From Phytophthora quininea (lineage: Eukaryota; Oomycota; Peronosporomycetes; Peronosporales; Peronosporaceae): 64,000 bases of DNA. Below, piece by piece: positions 1-12,500 of the stretch. Position numbers and translations under genes: made by a program. The notes below the pieces were generated by a model that had not been told where the DNA came from, made no database searches, and saw only the letters and a list, made by a program, of their open reading frames with translations. The first letter of the stretch is position 1; each line of letters starts with the position of its first letter. The stretch lies in contig JAAVTG010000043.1 in the NCBI GenBank assembly GCA_011947345.1, positions 1,203,959 through 1,267,958 of the forward strand, in the 5' to 3' direction.

Positions 1-79
1 CCAGGCAAGATCGGGTCGTGGCTATTCATGACGAGTACGTTGGCTGCTTGTTGCTGGGAAATGTGGTGGTGGTTATTGA

Positions 80-700
80 CGAGTTGTATTGCTTTGTGAC
101 GCAGTGGCGATGCATGCTAACAGTCAAATCGTGGGTGGTTGCTTCAGCAATATGTTCTTGGTGATGGGCTCAGTGAAGAAGGCAAACCTACCTCTTCTAA
201 GTGCAAGCCTGCCGATGGCGTGCTTTCCTAATGCGGTCGAGGACTATCGCACGATGTTTGGCCCTCAGGCCCCGCCAATTGAAATGGAGTGGCTACCGAC
301 GATACTGCATTTCCTGAGTGCCTTCCGGGCGTACGGTTTCCAAGACAGCAAACGCTCGATGAGTGTGAAGAGCAAGATCCCAGTGACCCCGCCTGCGCTC
401 AAGAAAGCGCGTGCTCTCCCGCCCCCGACTGCGAACATGCATTTTGTACTGATGTATCTGATACTGTGCTTGCGAACAAAGGCGCTGACGCTGGATGGCT
501 ACGATGCTTTCAGTTTTACAATGTTCTTCTTGCGTATGCAGTTCGAAGCCGACATGCACGCAAGCATCGTAGACCTGGCCACGATCTGTATTAAAGAATT
601 ACTTGATGTGTTCCCACGTGCGGAATGGCGCCATGAGTGGGCCTCGCAACTTGTTCTACATATCGCCGGCGCCAACGAAGGCTTGTTCGACTGTAAATAG
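80..700 (+). CDS. 3' part of an unrecognised, mostly helical protein
   Basis: An open frame runs from just after a TGA at 77-79 to a TAG at 698-700, about 200 residues. There is no good ATG at its left edge. Codons in another frame between 1 and 88 also read as a hydrophobic helical peptide, so the gene probably enters from outside the window and changes frame near 85-100. That change could be a 3' splice site (a pyrimidine-rich stretch ending in CAG at 101-103) or an indel. The protein is rich in Leu, Met, Phe and Ala, with a short basic Pro/Lys linker in the middle and a C-terminus ending EGLFDCK. No family motif was recognised. It is the only plausible non-repeat gene left of the satellites. 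The evidence for coding is composition and length only. Confidence 0.35.
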   Translation, partial: RVVLLCDAVAMHANSQIVGGCFSNMFLVMGSVKKANLPLLSASLPMACFPNAVEDYRTMFGPQAPPIEMEWLPTILHFLSAFRAYGFQDSKRSMSVKSKIPVTPPALKKARALPPPTANMHFVLMYLILCLRTKALTLDGYDAFSFTMFFLRMQFEADMHASIVDLATICIKELLDVFPRAEWRHEWASQLVLHIAGANEGLFDCK

Positions 701-1746
701 AACACGCCAATTGCGTTGGAATCGGGTGGAGGTGTGGAGGCAAACCCCAAACTTTAGAGCCAATTTTGACCTGAAATCGGTGGAGGCGACAACTGGAATG
801 GTGGAGGCACCCCAATATGATAGGCCAAAAATACTTCGGTCCCGGATTATGATTGGTCGAAATCTAAATGGGCTCTTCATACGTATTGGCACCACATGTA
901 TTGGTGGGTGTGATAAAAAAATACAAAACTAGCCCACTCATAGTGAAACTAAGTACACATCGGTTTTGAATGTCTGTGAACACGATGGTGGCACTCCTGA
1001 GTGACAGAGACAGATCCATCAGCAAATCAGCGATCAGGAACGATAACTACGGCTGTACACACCCGTTTGAGCTGAAAACTTGGGAGACTACGTTTTCATA
1101 CGCGGGGAACAAGATGGCGATAGTTTGAAGTGACAGAAGCAGATGCATCAGCCAATGAGCGTTCACAAAAGCCATTGGAGGCATCGTATGCCCTATTGAA
1201 TCGAAACAGTGAATCGATATGTTTCGACGCAAGGTGAACATGCCGGTGGGACTCAACTAAGAACATAAAGAGAGTAAGTATTTGAGTATGTGATTACGAA
1301 GAAAATGGTGTGTAAGGTCGAATTATACATAGCAACTGAATGTGCGCGTGTAGGTTTGAATGTTTGTATAGTACAATTGTATGTAGAGTATAATTACTAT
1401 AATTAGTTGTTGAGTAGTGTATTATAGAGGGAGAATGCGCGTAGAAAAAGCGTATTGTATAGTATGTGTGTGTATGGGAACGACAAAAATGTATGTAGCA
1501 TAGTTAAAGACAAGGTGATAAATAATAAGTGGTGGAAAAAGCTTATGGATAATTATGAGTGTGGGAGTGTTGTTGGGAATAGATCGAAGGTGAGTGGGTG
1601 TAAGTTTGTGTTGAGTATGAGTAGGTGTAGAATATGAGTGTGTAGAGCGGGAATGTATGCAGAGAATGAGTGTTGTTGTGTATGAATGTGTTAGTGTTTG
1701 AGTGTTAGTAGTAAATGGTTTGAGTAAAAATGAAAGTGTCTATATA

Positions 1747-1990
1747 TATATGGTCGGCGCTACATATGTATCGCACTAAAATGACGTCGCGTTATGGGCT
1801 CTATTTTGGGATTTTGCTGCTTTTTATTCCTGTAGCGCGCTGCTTTTTAGCGCCCAAATTAGTACTACTCGATACACTATTTTAGGTTATCAGACTATAC
1901 CGACGGTAATACTGATCACAGCATAATGAAACTAAGTGTAACTGTGTTTTTCAGTAAGGCAAACATGATGGTGATGCTCTGAGGGAGCAG
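1747..1990. repeat. Conserved repeat segment, copy 1
   Basis: This segment begins with GGTCGGCGCTACATATG. It contains an imperfect GTAGCGCGCTGC...AGCGCCC inverted motif and ends in ATCACAGCATAATGAAACTAAG. It matches 3288-3510 with only a few substitutions and is much better conserved than the flanking G/T-rich sequence. It could be a small non-autonomous element, but no clear terminal inverted repeats were found. Confidence 0.7.
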
Positions 1991-2612
1991 AAACAGGCGC
2001 ATCCGCCAATCAGCGATCAGCAACGAAAACAACGGCTGTGCTCCACCGGTTGAGCTGAAAACTTGGGAAAGCATGTTTTCATATACGAGAAACATGATGG
2101 TGATAGTCTGAAGTGATAGAGACAGGCCCATCAGCCAATCAGCGATCAGGAAGGATAACCACGGCTGTACATACCGGTTTAGGCTGAAAACTTGGGAGAC
2201 TACGCTTTCATATACGGGGAAAAAGATGGTAATAGTGTGAAAAGACATAGACGGGCCCATCACCCAATCAGCGATCGGGAAGGATACCTATGGCCGTAAT
2301 TACCAGGTTGGGCTGAAAACTTGAGAGACTACGTTTTCATTTGTGGAGAACACGATGTTGATTGTCTGAGATGACATAGACAGGCCCATCAGCCAATCAG
2401 CGAGTAGCAAAGTTATCTAGGGTGGCACACACCTGTTTCGACTAAAATCTTGGAGAATCACGTGTTTGTATATGAGGAACACGATGGTGACACTGCGAAG
2501 TGATAGAGACAGGCCTGTCAAGCAGTCAACGATCAGTAAGGGTAATTCCGGCTGCTTATCCCGTTTGGGATGAAAACTAGGAGACTGCGACGTAAGGTGA
2601 ACATGCTGGTTG
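1950..2612. repeat. Tandem array of ~128-bp units (about five copies)
   Basis: The phrase GCTGAAAACTTGGGAGA recurs near 2051, 2181, 2312, 2434 and 2568, giving a period of 122-134 bp. Each unit also carries CCCATCAGCCAATCAGCGATCAG. Diverged single units occur at about 962-1200 and 3490-3720. Divergence among units suggests an old array. Confidence 0.75.
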
Positions 2613-3287
2613 GACTCGACTAAGGACACAAAGAGAATAAATATTTGAGTATGTCGAGTGCAATTGGAGGTTGAGAAGTGTGCTGTGGATGGAGAATATA
2701 TGTAGAATAAGCGTGTTGTATAATATGTGTGTGTATGGGAACGAAAAATGTCTGTCGAATAGTTAAAGAAACGATGGTAAAGAATGAACTGTGGAAAAAG
2801 GTTATGGGTGGTTGTGTGTGTGACAGTGTTGTTGGGAATAGTATGAAGGTGAGTGAGTGTAAGTTTGTGTAGAATAGAAGTGTGTAGAGTGGGAATGTAT
2901 GCAGAGAATGAGTGTTATTGTGTATGGACGTGTTAGTGTTTGAGTGTTAGTAGTATATGGTTTGAGTAAAATGAAAGTGTAAATAGTATGAAATAGGATA
3001 GGTAAATGAGAAAAATAGGATGGGAGTAAGAGAAAATGAAAAGAATGATAATAGCTGATTATAATGAAATGGATTGGGATTGATAGGAAAGGTGATTTGA
3101 ATGAATTGATAGAGAGTTAGATAGTAATGTAGAAAAATGAGAAGAAGAAGTATGTGGAGAGTATGGATAGTATATAATAGTGTAAGAGTGTGTGTAGGAG
3201 TGTATATAAGTGTAAGTGTATGAGGTGTGTAAGAGTAGATATATAGATATTGTATAGAGAAGTATGAGTATGTGAAACTATATGTAT

Positions 3288-3510
3288 ATGGTCGGCGCTA
3301 CATATGTATCGCACTAAAGTGACGTCGCGTTATGGGCTCTATTTTGGGATTTTGCTGCTGTTTATTCCTGTAGCGCGCTGCTTTTAGCGCCCAAATTTTT
3401 ACTGCTAAACACACCATTTTAGGTTATCAGACTATACTGACAGTAATACTGATCACAGCATAATGAAACTAAGTGTAACTGGGTTTTTCATTATGGCAAA
3501 CATGATGGTG
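3288..3510. repeat. Conserved repeat segment, copy 2
   Basis: Direct copy of 1747-1990, followed by diverged ~128-bp units to about 3720. The order of parts is the same as in copy 1, which shows that a compound block was duplicated rather than a single short unit. Confidence 0.7.
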
Positions 3511-3720
3511 ATACTCTGAGCGAACAGAAACAGGCGCATCCGCCAATCAGCGATCAGCAACGAAAACAACGGCTGTACTCCACCGGTTGGGCTGAAAACT
3601 CGGAGAAATATGTTTTCATATACGGGGAATATGATGGTGATAGTCTCATGTGACAGAGACAGGCCCATCATCCAATCTGCAATCAGGAAAGATTGCTGCG
3701 GCTGTACATACCGGTTTAGT

Positions 3721-4560
3721 ATACGCGACCGTTTGAAAACTAGCCTGGAAACCGGTACTCAAATTTTGCACAGGTATGTTATCAACTGTGAACTATCACC
3801 TGGGCCGAAAAAAGTTTTCAAAAATGGCTGAGATTTTGTATACACGCAAAAACATGGGTTTTGAGAAATCTAGCCTGGAAACATATGTTTTCTTTGCATC
3901 AATGAACTCGCAAGGGTCGGTTTAGTGGGGTAGAACAAGGTCCGGTTGCATGAATCGGCCTGGAAGACCGTCAAACGGCATATATGCTTTGATATGGGTA
4001 CATCGTACTTAAGAGAAAACTCACGGTATTTCTTCTGAAACAGACGCATTTGACAACATTTCACTTAAGTACGACACTATCATATGGAATATTCCGTATG
4101 ACAGGTCAGACTTCACACAAAAACGAAGTACCGTAAATATCCGATTAAATACGATTTCAAGTACGGAACAAAATTCAGAAATGTACTCTCAAAAGTGCGC
4201 AAATGACTTTATGAAAAAATGTTGGTAGTTATTTTGAGTACTTTCAGCCATTTTGGGGGCCTTCTGCAGACAAAGTTTGATAACATATGGACACCTCTGT
4301 TGGTGCTAGATTGTTCTTGACGGAAGGTATAAGAAATTACTATTCAAATGTTTTGCATCTATGCATCTATAGTTACTATAAGTGACACCATAAATGGCGT
4401 TTTGTTCCTATAGATAAATAAAGAAATAATTTTCGCGGCCAAAACGAACAGTTCAATATTGAGAATTCACAGCTGTATATACAGAAATATAAGCTTTCCG
4501 GTGACAGACTGTGTTTTGACAAAAAGGTACATTAACAAGAAAATGGACAGAATCTCCGTT
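3721..4560. other. AT-rich spacer without a recognised gene
   Basis: About 840 bp of AT-rich sequence between the composite repeat and the first satellite. Short frames on both strands lack protein-like features. The phrase CTAGCCTGGAAAC occurs twice (near 3742 and 3870). Nothing else was seen. Confidence 0.6.
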
Positions 4561-7500
4561 TTAGAGAATTTTAAAGTGAGTATGGGCATAAGGTAGACAT
4601 AGACGGTTGGTGTCGTAGTGGTAGTAGTTGGCAAAGATGGGGGGAGAGATGGGGGTATGGACGGGGCGAGAGCATGAAACCGAGTCGGACACAGTCGAAA
4701 TGCCGTTGCGCGCCGTGTTGGAGTGGTTTTGAAGTGGGTAAGGAGTCAGGTGGACATAGACGGTTGGGGAGGTGGTGGTAGTGATGGGCAAAGATGGGGC
4801 GGAGGGAGAGATGTGTGTATGGACGGGGCGAGAGCATGAAACCGAGTCGGAAACAGTCGAAATGCAGTTGCGCGCTGTTTTGGGTGGTTTTGAAGTGGGT
4901 ATGGGAGTCAGGTGGACATAGACGGTTGGGGCAGTGGTGGCAGTAGTTGGTAAAGATGGGGCGGAGGGAGAGATGGGTGTATGGACAGGGCGAGAGCATG
5001 AAACCAGCATGAAAACGAGTCGGAAACAGTAGAAATGCTGTTGCGCGCCGTTTTGGAGTGGTTTTGAAGTGAGTCTGGGAGTCGGGTGGACATCGACGGT
5101 TGGGGCGGTGGTGGTAGTGGTTGGCAAAGACGGGCGGAGGGAGAGAGGGGGTATGGACGGGGCGAGAGCATGAAACCGAGTCGGAAACAGTCGAAATGCC
5201 GTTGCGCGCTGTTTTGGAGTGGTTTTGAAGTGGGTATGGGAGTCGGGTGGACATAGACGGTTGGGGCGGTGGTGGCAGTAGTTGGTAAAGATGGGGCGGA
5301 GGGAGAGATGGGTGTATGGACGGGCGAGAGCATGAAACCAGCATGAAAACGAGTCGGAAACAGTAGAAATGCTGTTGCGCGCGTTTTGGAGTGGTTTTGA
5401 AGTGAGTCTGGGAGTCAGGTGGACATCGACGGTTGGGGCGGTGGTGGTAGTGGTTGGCAAAGACGGGGCGGAGGGAGAGAGGGGGTATGGACAGGGCGAG
5501 AGCATGAAACCGAGTCGGAAACAGTCGAAATGCCGTTGCGCGCTGTTTTGGAGTGGTTTTGAAGTGGGTATGGGAGTCGGGTGGACATAGACGGTTGGGG
5601 CGGTGGTGGCAGTAGTTGGTAAAGATGGGGCGGAGGGAGATGGGTGTATGGACGGGGCGAGAGCATGAAACCAGCATGAAAACGAGTCGGAAACAGTAGA
5701 AATGCTGTTGCGCGCCGTTTTGGAGTGGTTTTGAAGTGAGTCTGGGAGTCAGGTGGACATCGACGGTTGGGGCGGTGGTGGTAGTGGTTGGCAAAGACGG
5801 GGCGGAGGGAGAGAGGGGGTATGGACAGGGCGAGAGCATGAAACCGAGTCGGAAACAGTCGAAATGCCGTTGCGCGCTGTTTTGGAGTGGTTTTGAAGTG
5901 GGTATGGGAGTCGGGTGGACATAGACGGTTGGGGCGGTGGTGGCAGTAGTTGGTAAAGATGGGGCGGAGGGAGAGATGGGTGTATGGACAGGGCGAGAGC
6001 ATGAAACCAGCATGAAAACGAGTCGGAAACAGTAGAAATGCTGTTGCGCGCCGTTTTGGAGTGGTTTTGAAGTGAGTCTGGGAGTCAGGTGGACATCGAC
6101 GGTTGGGGCGGTGGTGGTAGTGGTTGGCAAAGACGGGGCGGAGGGAGAGAGGGGGTATGGACAGGGCGAGAGCATGAAACCGAGTCGGAAACAGTCGAAA
6201 TGCCGTTGCGCGCTGTTTTGGGTGGTTTTGAAGTGGGTATGGGAGTCGGTGGACATAGACGGTTGGGGCGGTGGCAGTAGTTGGTAAAGATGGGGCGGAG
6301 GAGAGGTGGGGGTATGGACGGGGCGAGAGCATGAAACCAGCATGAAACCGAGTCGGAAACAGTAGAAATGCTGTTGCGCGCCGTTTTGGAGTGGTTTTGA
6401 AGTGAGTCTGGGAGTCGGGTGGACATCGACGGTTGGGGCGGTGGTGGTAGTGGTTGGCAAAGACGGGGCGGAGGGAGAGAGGGGTATGGACAGGGCGAGA
6501 GCATGAAACCGAGTCGGAAACAGTCGAAATGCCGTTGCGCGCTGTTTTGGAGTGGTTTTGAAGTGGGTATGGGAGTCGGGTGGACATAGACGGTTGGGGC
6601 GGTGGTGGCAGTAGTTGGTAAAGATGGGGCGGAGGAGAGATGGGTGTATGGACAGGGCGAGAGCATGAAACCAGCATGAAACCGAGTCGGAAACAGTAGA
6701 AATGCAGTTGCACGCCGTGTTGGAGTGGTATCGAAGTGAGTCTGGGAGTCGGGTGGACATAGACGGTTGGGGAGGTGGTGGTAGTGATGGGCAAAGATGG
6801 GGCGGAGGGAGAGGTGGGGGTATGGACGGGGCGAGAGCATGAAACCAGCATGAAACCGAGTCGGAAAGAGTAGAAATGCTGTTGCGCGCCGTTTTGGAGT
6901 GGTTTTGAAGTGAGTCTGGGAGTCGGGTGGACATCGACGGTTGGGGCGGTGGTGGTAGTGGTTGGCAAAGACGGGGCGGAGGGAGAGAGGGGTATGGACG
7001 GGCGAGAGCATGAAACCAGCATGAAACCGAGTCGGAAAGAGTAGAAATGCAGTTGCACGCCGTTTTGGAGTGGTTTTGAAGTGAGTCTGGGAGTCGGGTG
7101 GACATCGACGGTTGGGGCGGTGGTGGTAGTGATGGGCAAAGATGGGGCGGAGGGAGAGGTGGGTGTATGGACGGGGCGAGAGCATGAAACCAGCATGAAA
7201 CCGAGTCGGAAAGAGTAGAAATGCAGTTGCGCGCCGTTTTGGAGTGGTTTTGAAGTGAGTCTGGGAGTCGGGTGGACATCGACGGTTGGGGCGGTGGTGG
7301 TAGTGGTTGGCAAAGATGGGGCGGAGGGAGAGGTGGGGGTATGGACGGGCGAGAGCATGAAACCGAGTCGGAAACAGTCGAAATGCCGTTGCGCGCTGTT
7401 TTGGGTGGTTTTGAAGTGGGTATGGGAGTCGGGTGGACATCGACGGTTGGGGCGGTGGTGGTAGTGGTTGGCAAAGACGGGGCGGAGGGAGAGAGGGGGT

Positions 7501-8938
7501 ATGGACAGGGCGAGAGCATGAAACCGAGTCGGAAACAGTCGAAATGCCGTTGCGCGCTGTTTTGGAGTGGTTTTGAAGTGGGTATGGGAGTCGGGTGGAC
7601 ATAGACGGTTGGGGCGGTGGTGGCAGTAGTTGGTAAAGATGGGGCGGAGGGAGAGATGGGTGTATGGACGGGCGAGAGCATGAAACCAGCATGAAAACGA
7701 GTCGGAAACAGTAGAAATGCTGTTGCGCGCCGTTTTGGAGTGGTTTTGAAGTGAGTCTGGGAGTCGGGTGGACATCGACGGTTGGGGCGGTGGTGGTAGT
7801 GGTTGGCAAAGACGGGGCGGAGGGAGAGAGGGGGTATGGACGGGGCGAGAGCATGAAACCGAGTCGGAAACAGTCGAAATGCCGTTGCGCGCTGTTTTGG
7901 AGTGGTTTTGAAGTGGGTATGGGAGTCGGGTGGACATAGACGGTTGGGGCGGTGGTGGCAGTAGTTGGTAAAGATGGGGCGGAGGGAGAGATGGGTGTAT
8001 GGACGGGGCGAGAGCATGAAACCAGCATGAAACCGAGTCGGAAACAGTAGAAATGCAGTTGCACGCCGTGTTGGAGTGGTATCGAAGTGAGTCTGGGAGT
8101 CGGGTGGACATAGACGGTTGGGGAGGTGGTGGTAGTGATGGGCAAAGATGGGGCGGAGGGAGAGGTGGGGGTATGGACGGGGCGAGAGCATGAAACCAGC
8201 ATGAAACCGAGTCGGAAAGAGTAGAAATGCTGTTGCGCGCCGTTTTGGAGTGGTTTTGAAGTGAGTCTGGGAGTCAGGTGGACATCGACGGTTGGGGCGG
8301 TGGTTGTGGTTGGCAAAGACGGGGCGGAGGGAGAGAGGGGGTATGGACAGGGCGAGAGCATGAAACCAGCATGAAACCGAGTCGGAAAGAGTAAAATGCA
8401 GTTGCACGCCGTTTTGGAGTGGTTTTGAAGTGAGTCTGGGAGTCGGGTGGACATCGACGGTTGGGGCGGTGGTGGTAGTGATGGGCAAAGATGGGGCGGA
8501 GGGAGAGGTGGGTGTATGGACGGGCGAGAGCATGAAACCAGCATGAAACCGAGTCGGAAAGAGTAGAAATGCAGTTGCGCGCCGTTTTGGAGTGGTTTTG
8601 AAGTGAGTCTGGGAGTCGGGTGGACATCGACGGTTGGGGCGGTGGTGGTAGTGGTTGGCAAAGATGGGGCGGAGGGAGAGGTGGGGGTATGGACGGGCGA
8701 GAGCATGAAACCAGCATGAAACCGAGTCGGAAACAGTAGAAATGCTGTTGCGCGCCGTTTTGGAGTGGTTTTGAAGTGAGTCTGGGAGTCGGGTGGACAT
8801 CGACGGTTGGGGCGGTGGTGGTAGTGGTTGGCAAAGACGGGGCGGAGGGAGAGAGGGGGTATGGACGGGGCGAGAGCATGAAACCGAGTCGGAAAGAGTC
8901 GAAATGCAGTTGCGCGCCGTGTTGGAGTTGTAGTGAAA
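4561..8938. repeat. Satellite array with a dimeric higher-order repeat (161 + 172 bp)
   Basis: About 26 tandem monomers. The marker GACGGTTGGGGCGGTGG occurs at about 5095, 5256, 5428, 5590, 5762 and 5924, so the spacing alternates 161 and 172 bp. The longer interval carries an extra ACCAGCATGAAA duplication. The dimer is about 333 bp. The plus strand is strongly G-rich. The minus strand has very few stop codons, giving overlapping frames of about 1400, 900 and 870 codons. Their products are the same Pro/His/Ser-rich phrases in different frames, so I treat them as a by-product of the repeat and not as genes. Confidence 0.95.
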
Positions 8939-9406
8939 TGGTTGATGAAGGATAAAATGTGTGTGTATGTTTGTGTTGGTAAATGGAAAGTGAATATAGA
9001 GTTAGTTAGAGTTAGTTAGTTTGTTGAGAGAGTGGGAAATATTTGAGATGGGAATGATATGAAGTAATGAAAAGGAATAGAAAAGTGTAGTAGAAAGGAG
9101 AAAAATGTAAAATGGTTGGATGAGGAAAGGGATAAAGTAAATTTGTAAGATGTGAAATGAGTAAAGATATGTTGTGAAAAGTAAGGAGAAATATTTGAAA
9201 ATAATGTGTTTGATAGAATGTGAGTATTTTAGAGTAAAAGAATAAGTGTGGGTAAAGTAAGAGTGTGTATAGAGTGTGAATATTGTAGAGTGTAAGTATG
9301 TGTAGAGTGTGAGTATGAGTATGTGTAGAGTATGAGTGTGCAGAGTGTGAGTGTGTGTAGAGTGTGAGTGTGTGTAGGGTTTGAGTGTTGAAGTGTGTGA
9401 GTGTTG
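8939..9406. repeat. Low-complexity G/T/A-rich spacer with GTGTGAGTA-like runs
   Basis: Purine and GT-rich sequence that turns gradually into repeats of GTGTGTAGAGTGTGAGT from about 9240 onward. One diverged telomere-like TAGGGTTTGAG lies near 9376. It resembles the G/T-rich stretches at 1262-1746 and 2620-3280. No gene is seen. Confidence 0.65.
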
Positions 9407-9432
9407 TAGGGTTTAGGGTTTAGGGTTTAGGG
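9407..9432 (+). repeat. Interstitial telomere-type repeat (TTTAGGG)3
   Basis: One partial and three perfect TTTAGGG units. TTTAGGG is a telomere unit of plants and also of oomycetes. The G-rich strand is the plus strand. The tract sits exactly between the GTGTGAG-like spacer and a short unique stretch (9433-9591) that leads into the 15-kb satellite. Confidence 0.9.
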
Positions 9433-9591
9433 CCGACACCAGCAGTCGGACGTCCCCGTTTCCTTCGTTTCAATATCCATGGCCCCGGACGTCCCCGGAC
9501 GTGCTTGATGTGGTGGTGGATGTTCGGACGTTCCGACATTTAGACGTTCCGTATTTCATCCGGGCCTTAACGTTCGCAAAGATCTTGCTAA

Positions 9592-12500
9592 TAGTGCGGG
9601 GGATTGATTGTGGCCGTGTGTGCGCGAGTTTGCGTTGGTGTGGGCCGTCCATAATCCCCATGCTTGGTCGTTTTGAGTGGGCGGTCCCGTGTGTCCCGTG
9701 TGTCCCGTGTGTCCCGTGTCGGTCTGCGTGGTGGTAGTGCGGGGATTGATTGTGGCCGTGTGCGCGAGAGTTTGCGTTGGTGTGGGCCGTCCATAATCCC
9801 CATGCTTGGTCGTTTTGAGTGGGCGGTCCCGTGTGTCCCGTGTGTCCCGTGTGTCCCGTGTCGGTCTGCGTGGTGGTAGTGCGGGGGATTGATTGTGGCC
9901 GTGTGTGCGCGAGAGTTTGCGTTGGTGTGGGCCGTCCATAATCCCCATGCTTGGTCGTTTTGAGTGGGCGGTCCCGTGTGTCCCGTGTGTCCCGTGTGTC
10001 CCGTGTCGGTCTGCGTGGTGGTAGTGCGGGGGATTGATTGTGGCCGTGTGTGCGCGAGAGTTTGCGTTGGTGTGGGCCGTCCATAATCCCCATGCTTGGT
10101 CGTTTTGAGTGGGCGGTCCCGTGTGTCCCGTGTGTCCCGTGTGTCCCGTGTGTCCCGTGTCGGTCTGCGTGGTGGTAGTGCGGGGGATTGATTGTGGCCG
10201 TGTGTGCGCGAGAGTTTGCGTTGGTGTGGGCCGTCCATAATCCCCATGCTTGGTCGTTTTGAGTGGGCGGTCCCGTGTGTCCCGTGTGTCCCGTGTGTCC
10301 CGTGTCGGTCTGCGTGGTGGTAGTGCGGGGGATTGATTGTGGCCGTGTGTGCGCGAGAGTTTGCGTTGGTGTGGGCCGTCCATAATCCCCATGCTTGGTC
10401 GTTTTGAGTGGGCGGTCCCGTGTGTCCCGTGTGTCCCGTGTGTCCCGTGTCGGTCTGCGTGGTGGTAGTGCGGGGGATTGATTGTGGCCGTGTGTGCGAG
10501 AGTTTGCGTTGGTGTGGGCCGTCCATAATCCCCATGCTTGGTCGTTTTGAGTGGGCGGTCCCGTGTGTCCGTGTGTCCCGTGTGTCCCGTGTGTCCCGTG
10601 TGTCCCGTGTCGGTCTGCGTGGTGGTAGTGCGGGGATTGATTGTGGCCGTGTGTGCGCGAGAGTTTGCGTTGGTGTGGGCCGTCCATAATCCCCATGCTT
10701 GGTCGTTTTGAGTGGGCGGTCCCGTGTGTCCCGTGTGTCCCGTGTGTCCCGTGTGTCCCGTGTCGGTCTGCGTGGTGGTAGTGCGGGGGATTGATTGTGG
10801 CCGTGTGTGCGCGAGAGTTTGCGTTGGTGTGGGCCGTCCATAATCCCCATGCTTGGTCGTTTTGAGTGGGCGGTCCCGTGTGTCCCGTGTGTCCCGTGTG
10901 TCCCGTGTGTCCCGTGTCGGTCTGCGTGGTGGTAGTGCGGGGGATTGATTGTGGCCGTGTGTGCGCGAGAGTTTGCGTTGGTGTGGGCCGTCCATAATCC
11001 CCATGCTTGGTCGTTTTGAGTGGGCGGTCCCGTGTGTCCCGTGTGTCCCGTGTGTCCCGTGTGTCCCGTGTCGGTCTGCGTGGTGGTAGTGCGGGGGATT
11101 GATTGTGGCCGTGTGTGCGCGAGAGTTTGCGTTGGTGTGGGCCGTCCATAATCCCCATGCTTGGTCGTTTTGAGTGGGCGGTCCCGTGTGTCCCGTGTGT
11201 CCCGTGTGTCCCGTGTCGGTCTGCGTGGTGGTAGTGCGGGGGATTGATTGTGGCCGTGTGTGCGCGAGAGTTTGCGTTGGTGTGGGCCGTCCATAATCCC
11301 CATGCTTGGTCGTTTTGAGTGGGCGGTCCCGTGTGTCCCGTGTGTCCCGTGTGTCCCGTGTGTCCCGTGTCGGTCTGCGTGGTGGTAGTGCGGGGGATTG
11401 ATTGTGGCCGTGTGTGCGCGAGAGTTGCGTTGGTGTGGGCCGTCCATAATCCCCATGCTTGGTCGTTTTGAGTGGGCGGTCCCGTGTGTCCCGTGTGTCC
11501 CGTGTGTCCCGTGTGTCCCGTGTCGGTCTGCGTGGTGGTAGTGCGGGGGATTGATTGTGGCCGTGTGTGCGCGAGAGTTTGCGTTGGTGTGGGCCGTCCA
11601 TAATCCCCATGCTTGGTCGTTTTGAGTGGGCGGTCCCGTGTGTCCCGTGTGTCCCGTGTGTCCCGTGTCGGTCTGCGTGGTGGTAGTGCGGGGGATTGAT
11701 TGTGGCCGTGTGTGCGCGAGAGTTTGCGTTGGTGTGGGCCGTCCATAATCCCCATGCTTGGTCGTTTTGAGTGGGCGGTCCCGTGTGTCCCGTGTGTCCC
11801 GTGTGTCCCGTGTGTCCCGTGTCGGTCTGCGTGGTGGTAGTGCGGGGGATTGATTGTGGCCGTGTGTGCGAGAGTTTGCGTTGGTGTGGGCCGTCCATAA
11901 TCCCCATGCTTGGTCGTTTTGAGTGGGCGGTCCCGTGTGTCCCGTGTGTCCCGTGTGTCCCGTGTCGGTCTGCGTGGTGGTAGTGCGGGGGATTGATTGT
12001 GGCCGTGTGTGCGCGAGAGTTTGCGTTGGTGTGGGCCGTCCATAATCCCCATGCTTGGTCGTTTTGAGTGGGCGGTCCCGTGTGTCCCGTGTGTCCCGTG
12101 TGTCCCGTGTGTCCCGTGTCGGTCTGCGTGGTGGTAGTGCGGGGGATTGATTGTGGCCGTGTGTGCGCGAGTTTGCGTTGGTGTGGGCCGTCCATAATCC
12201 CCATGCTTGGTCGTTTTGAGTGGGCGGTCCCGTGTGTCCCGTGTGTCCCGTGTGTCCCGTGTGTCCCGTGTCGGTCTGCGTGGTGGTAGTGCGGGGGATT
12301 GATTGTGGCCGTGTGCGCGAGAGTTTGCGTTGGTGTGGGCCGTCCATAATCCCCATGCTTGGTCGTTTTGAGTGGGCGGTCCCGTGTGTCCCGTGTGTCC
12401 CGTGTGTCCCGTGTCGGTCTGCGTGGTGGTAGTGCGGGGGATTGATTGTGGCCGTGTGTGCGCGAGAGTTTGCGTTGGTGTGGGCCGTCCATAATCCCCA

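Larger units (their letters stand above)
940..3720. repeat. Composite subtelomere-like repeat, duplicated block of about 1.4-1.5 kb
   Basis: Three kinds of sequence recur in the same order. They are ~128-bp units containing CCAATCAGCGATCAG, a G/T/A-rich stretch full of GTGTAGAGTGTGAG-like runs, and a conserved segment starting near GGTCGGCGCTACATATG. The G/T-rich stretch at about 1262-1746 matches 2620-3280, and the conserved segment at about 1747-1990 matches 3288-3510. The second copy is longer by about 180 bp of A/G-rich sequence. Short open frames here show no protein-like pattern, so the region is best read as non-coding repeat DNA. Confidence 0.75.

Noticed and set aside
1047..2629. Short minus-strand frames in the composite repeat
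   Set aside because: They recur with the ~128-bp unit and vary in frame. No sign of coding constraint.
4571..8879. Long Pro/His/Ser-rich frames on the minus strand of the first satellite
   Set aside because: Same reasoning. The frames begin and end inside the array and change phase with indels between monomers.
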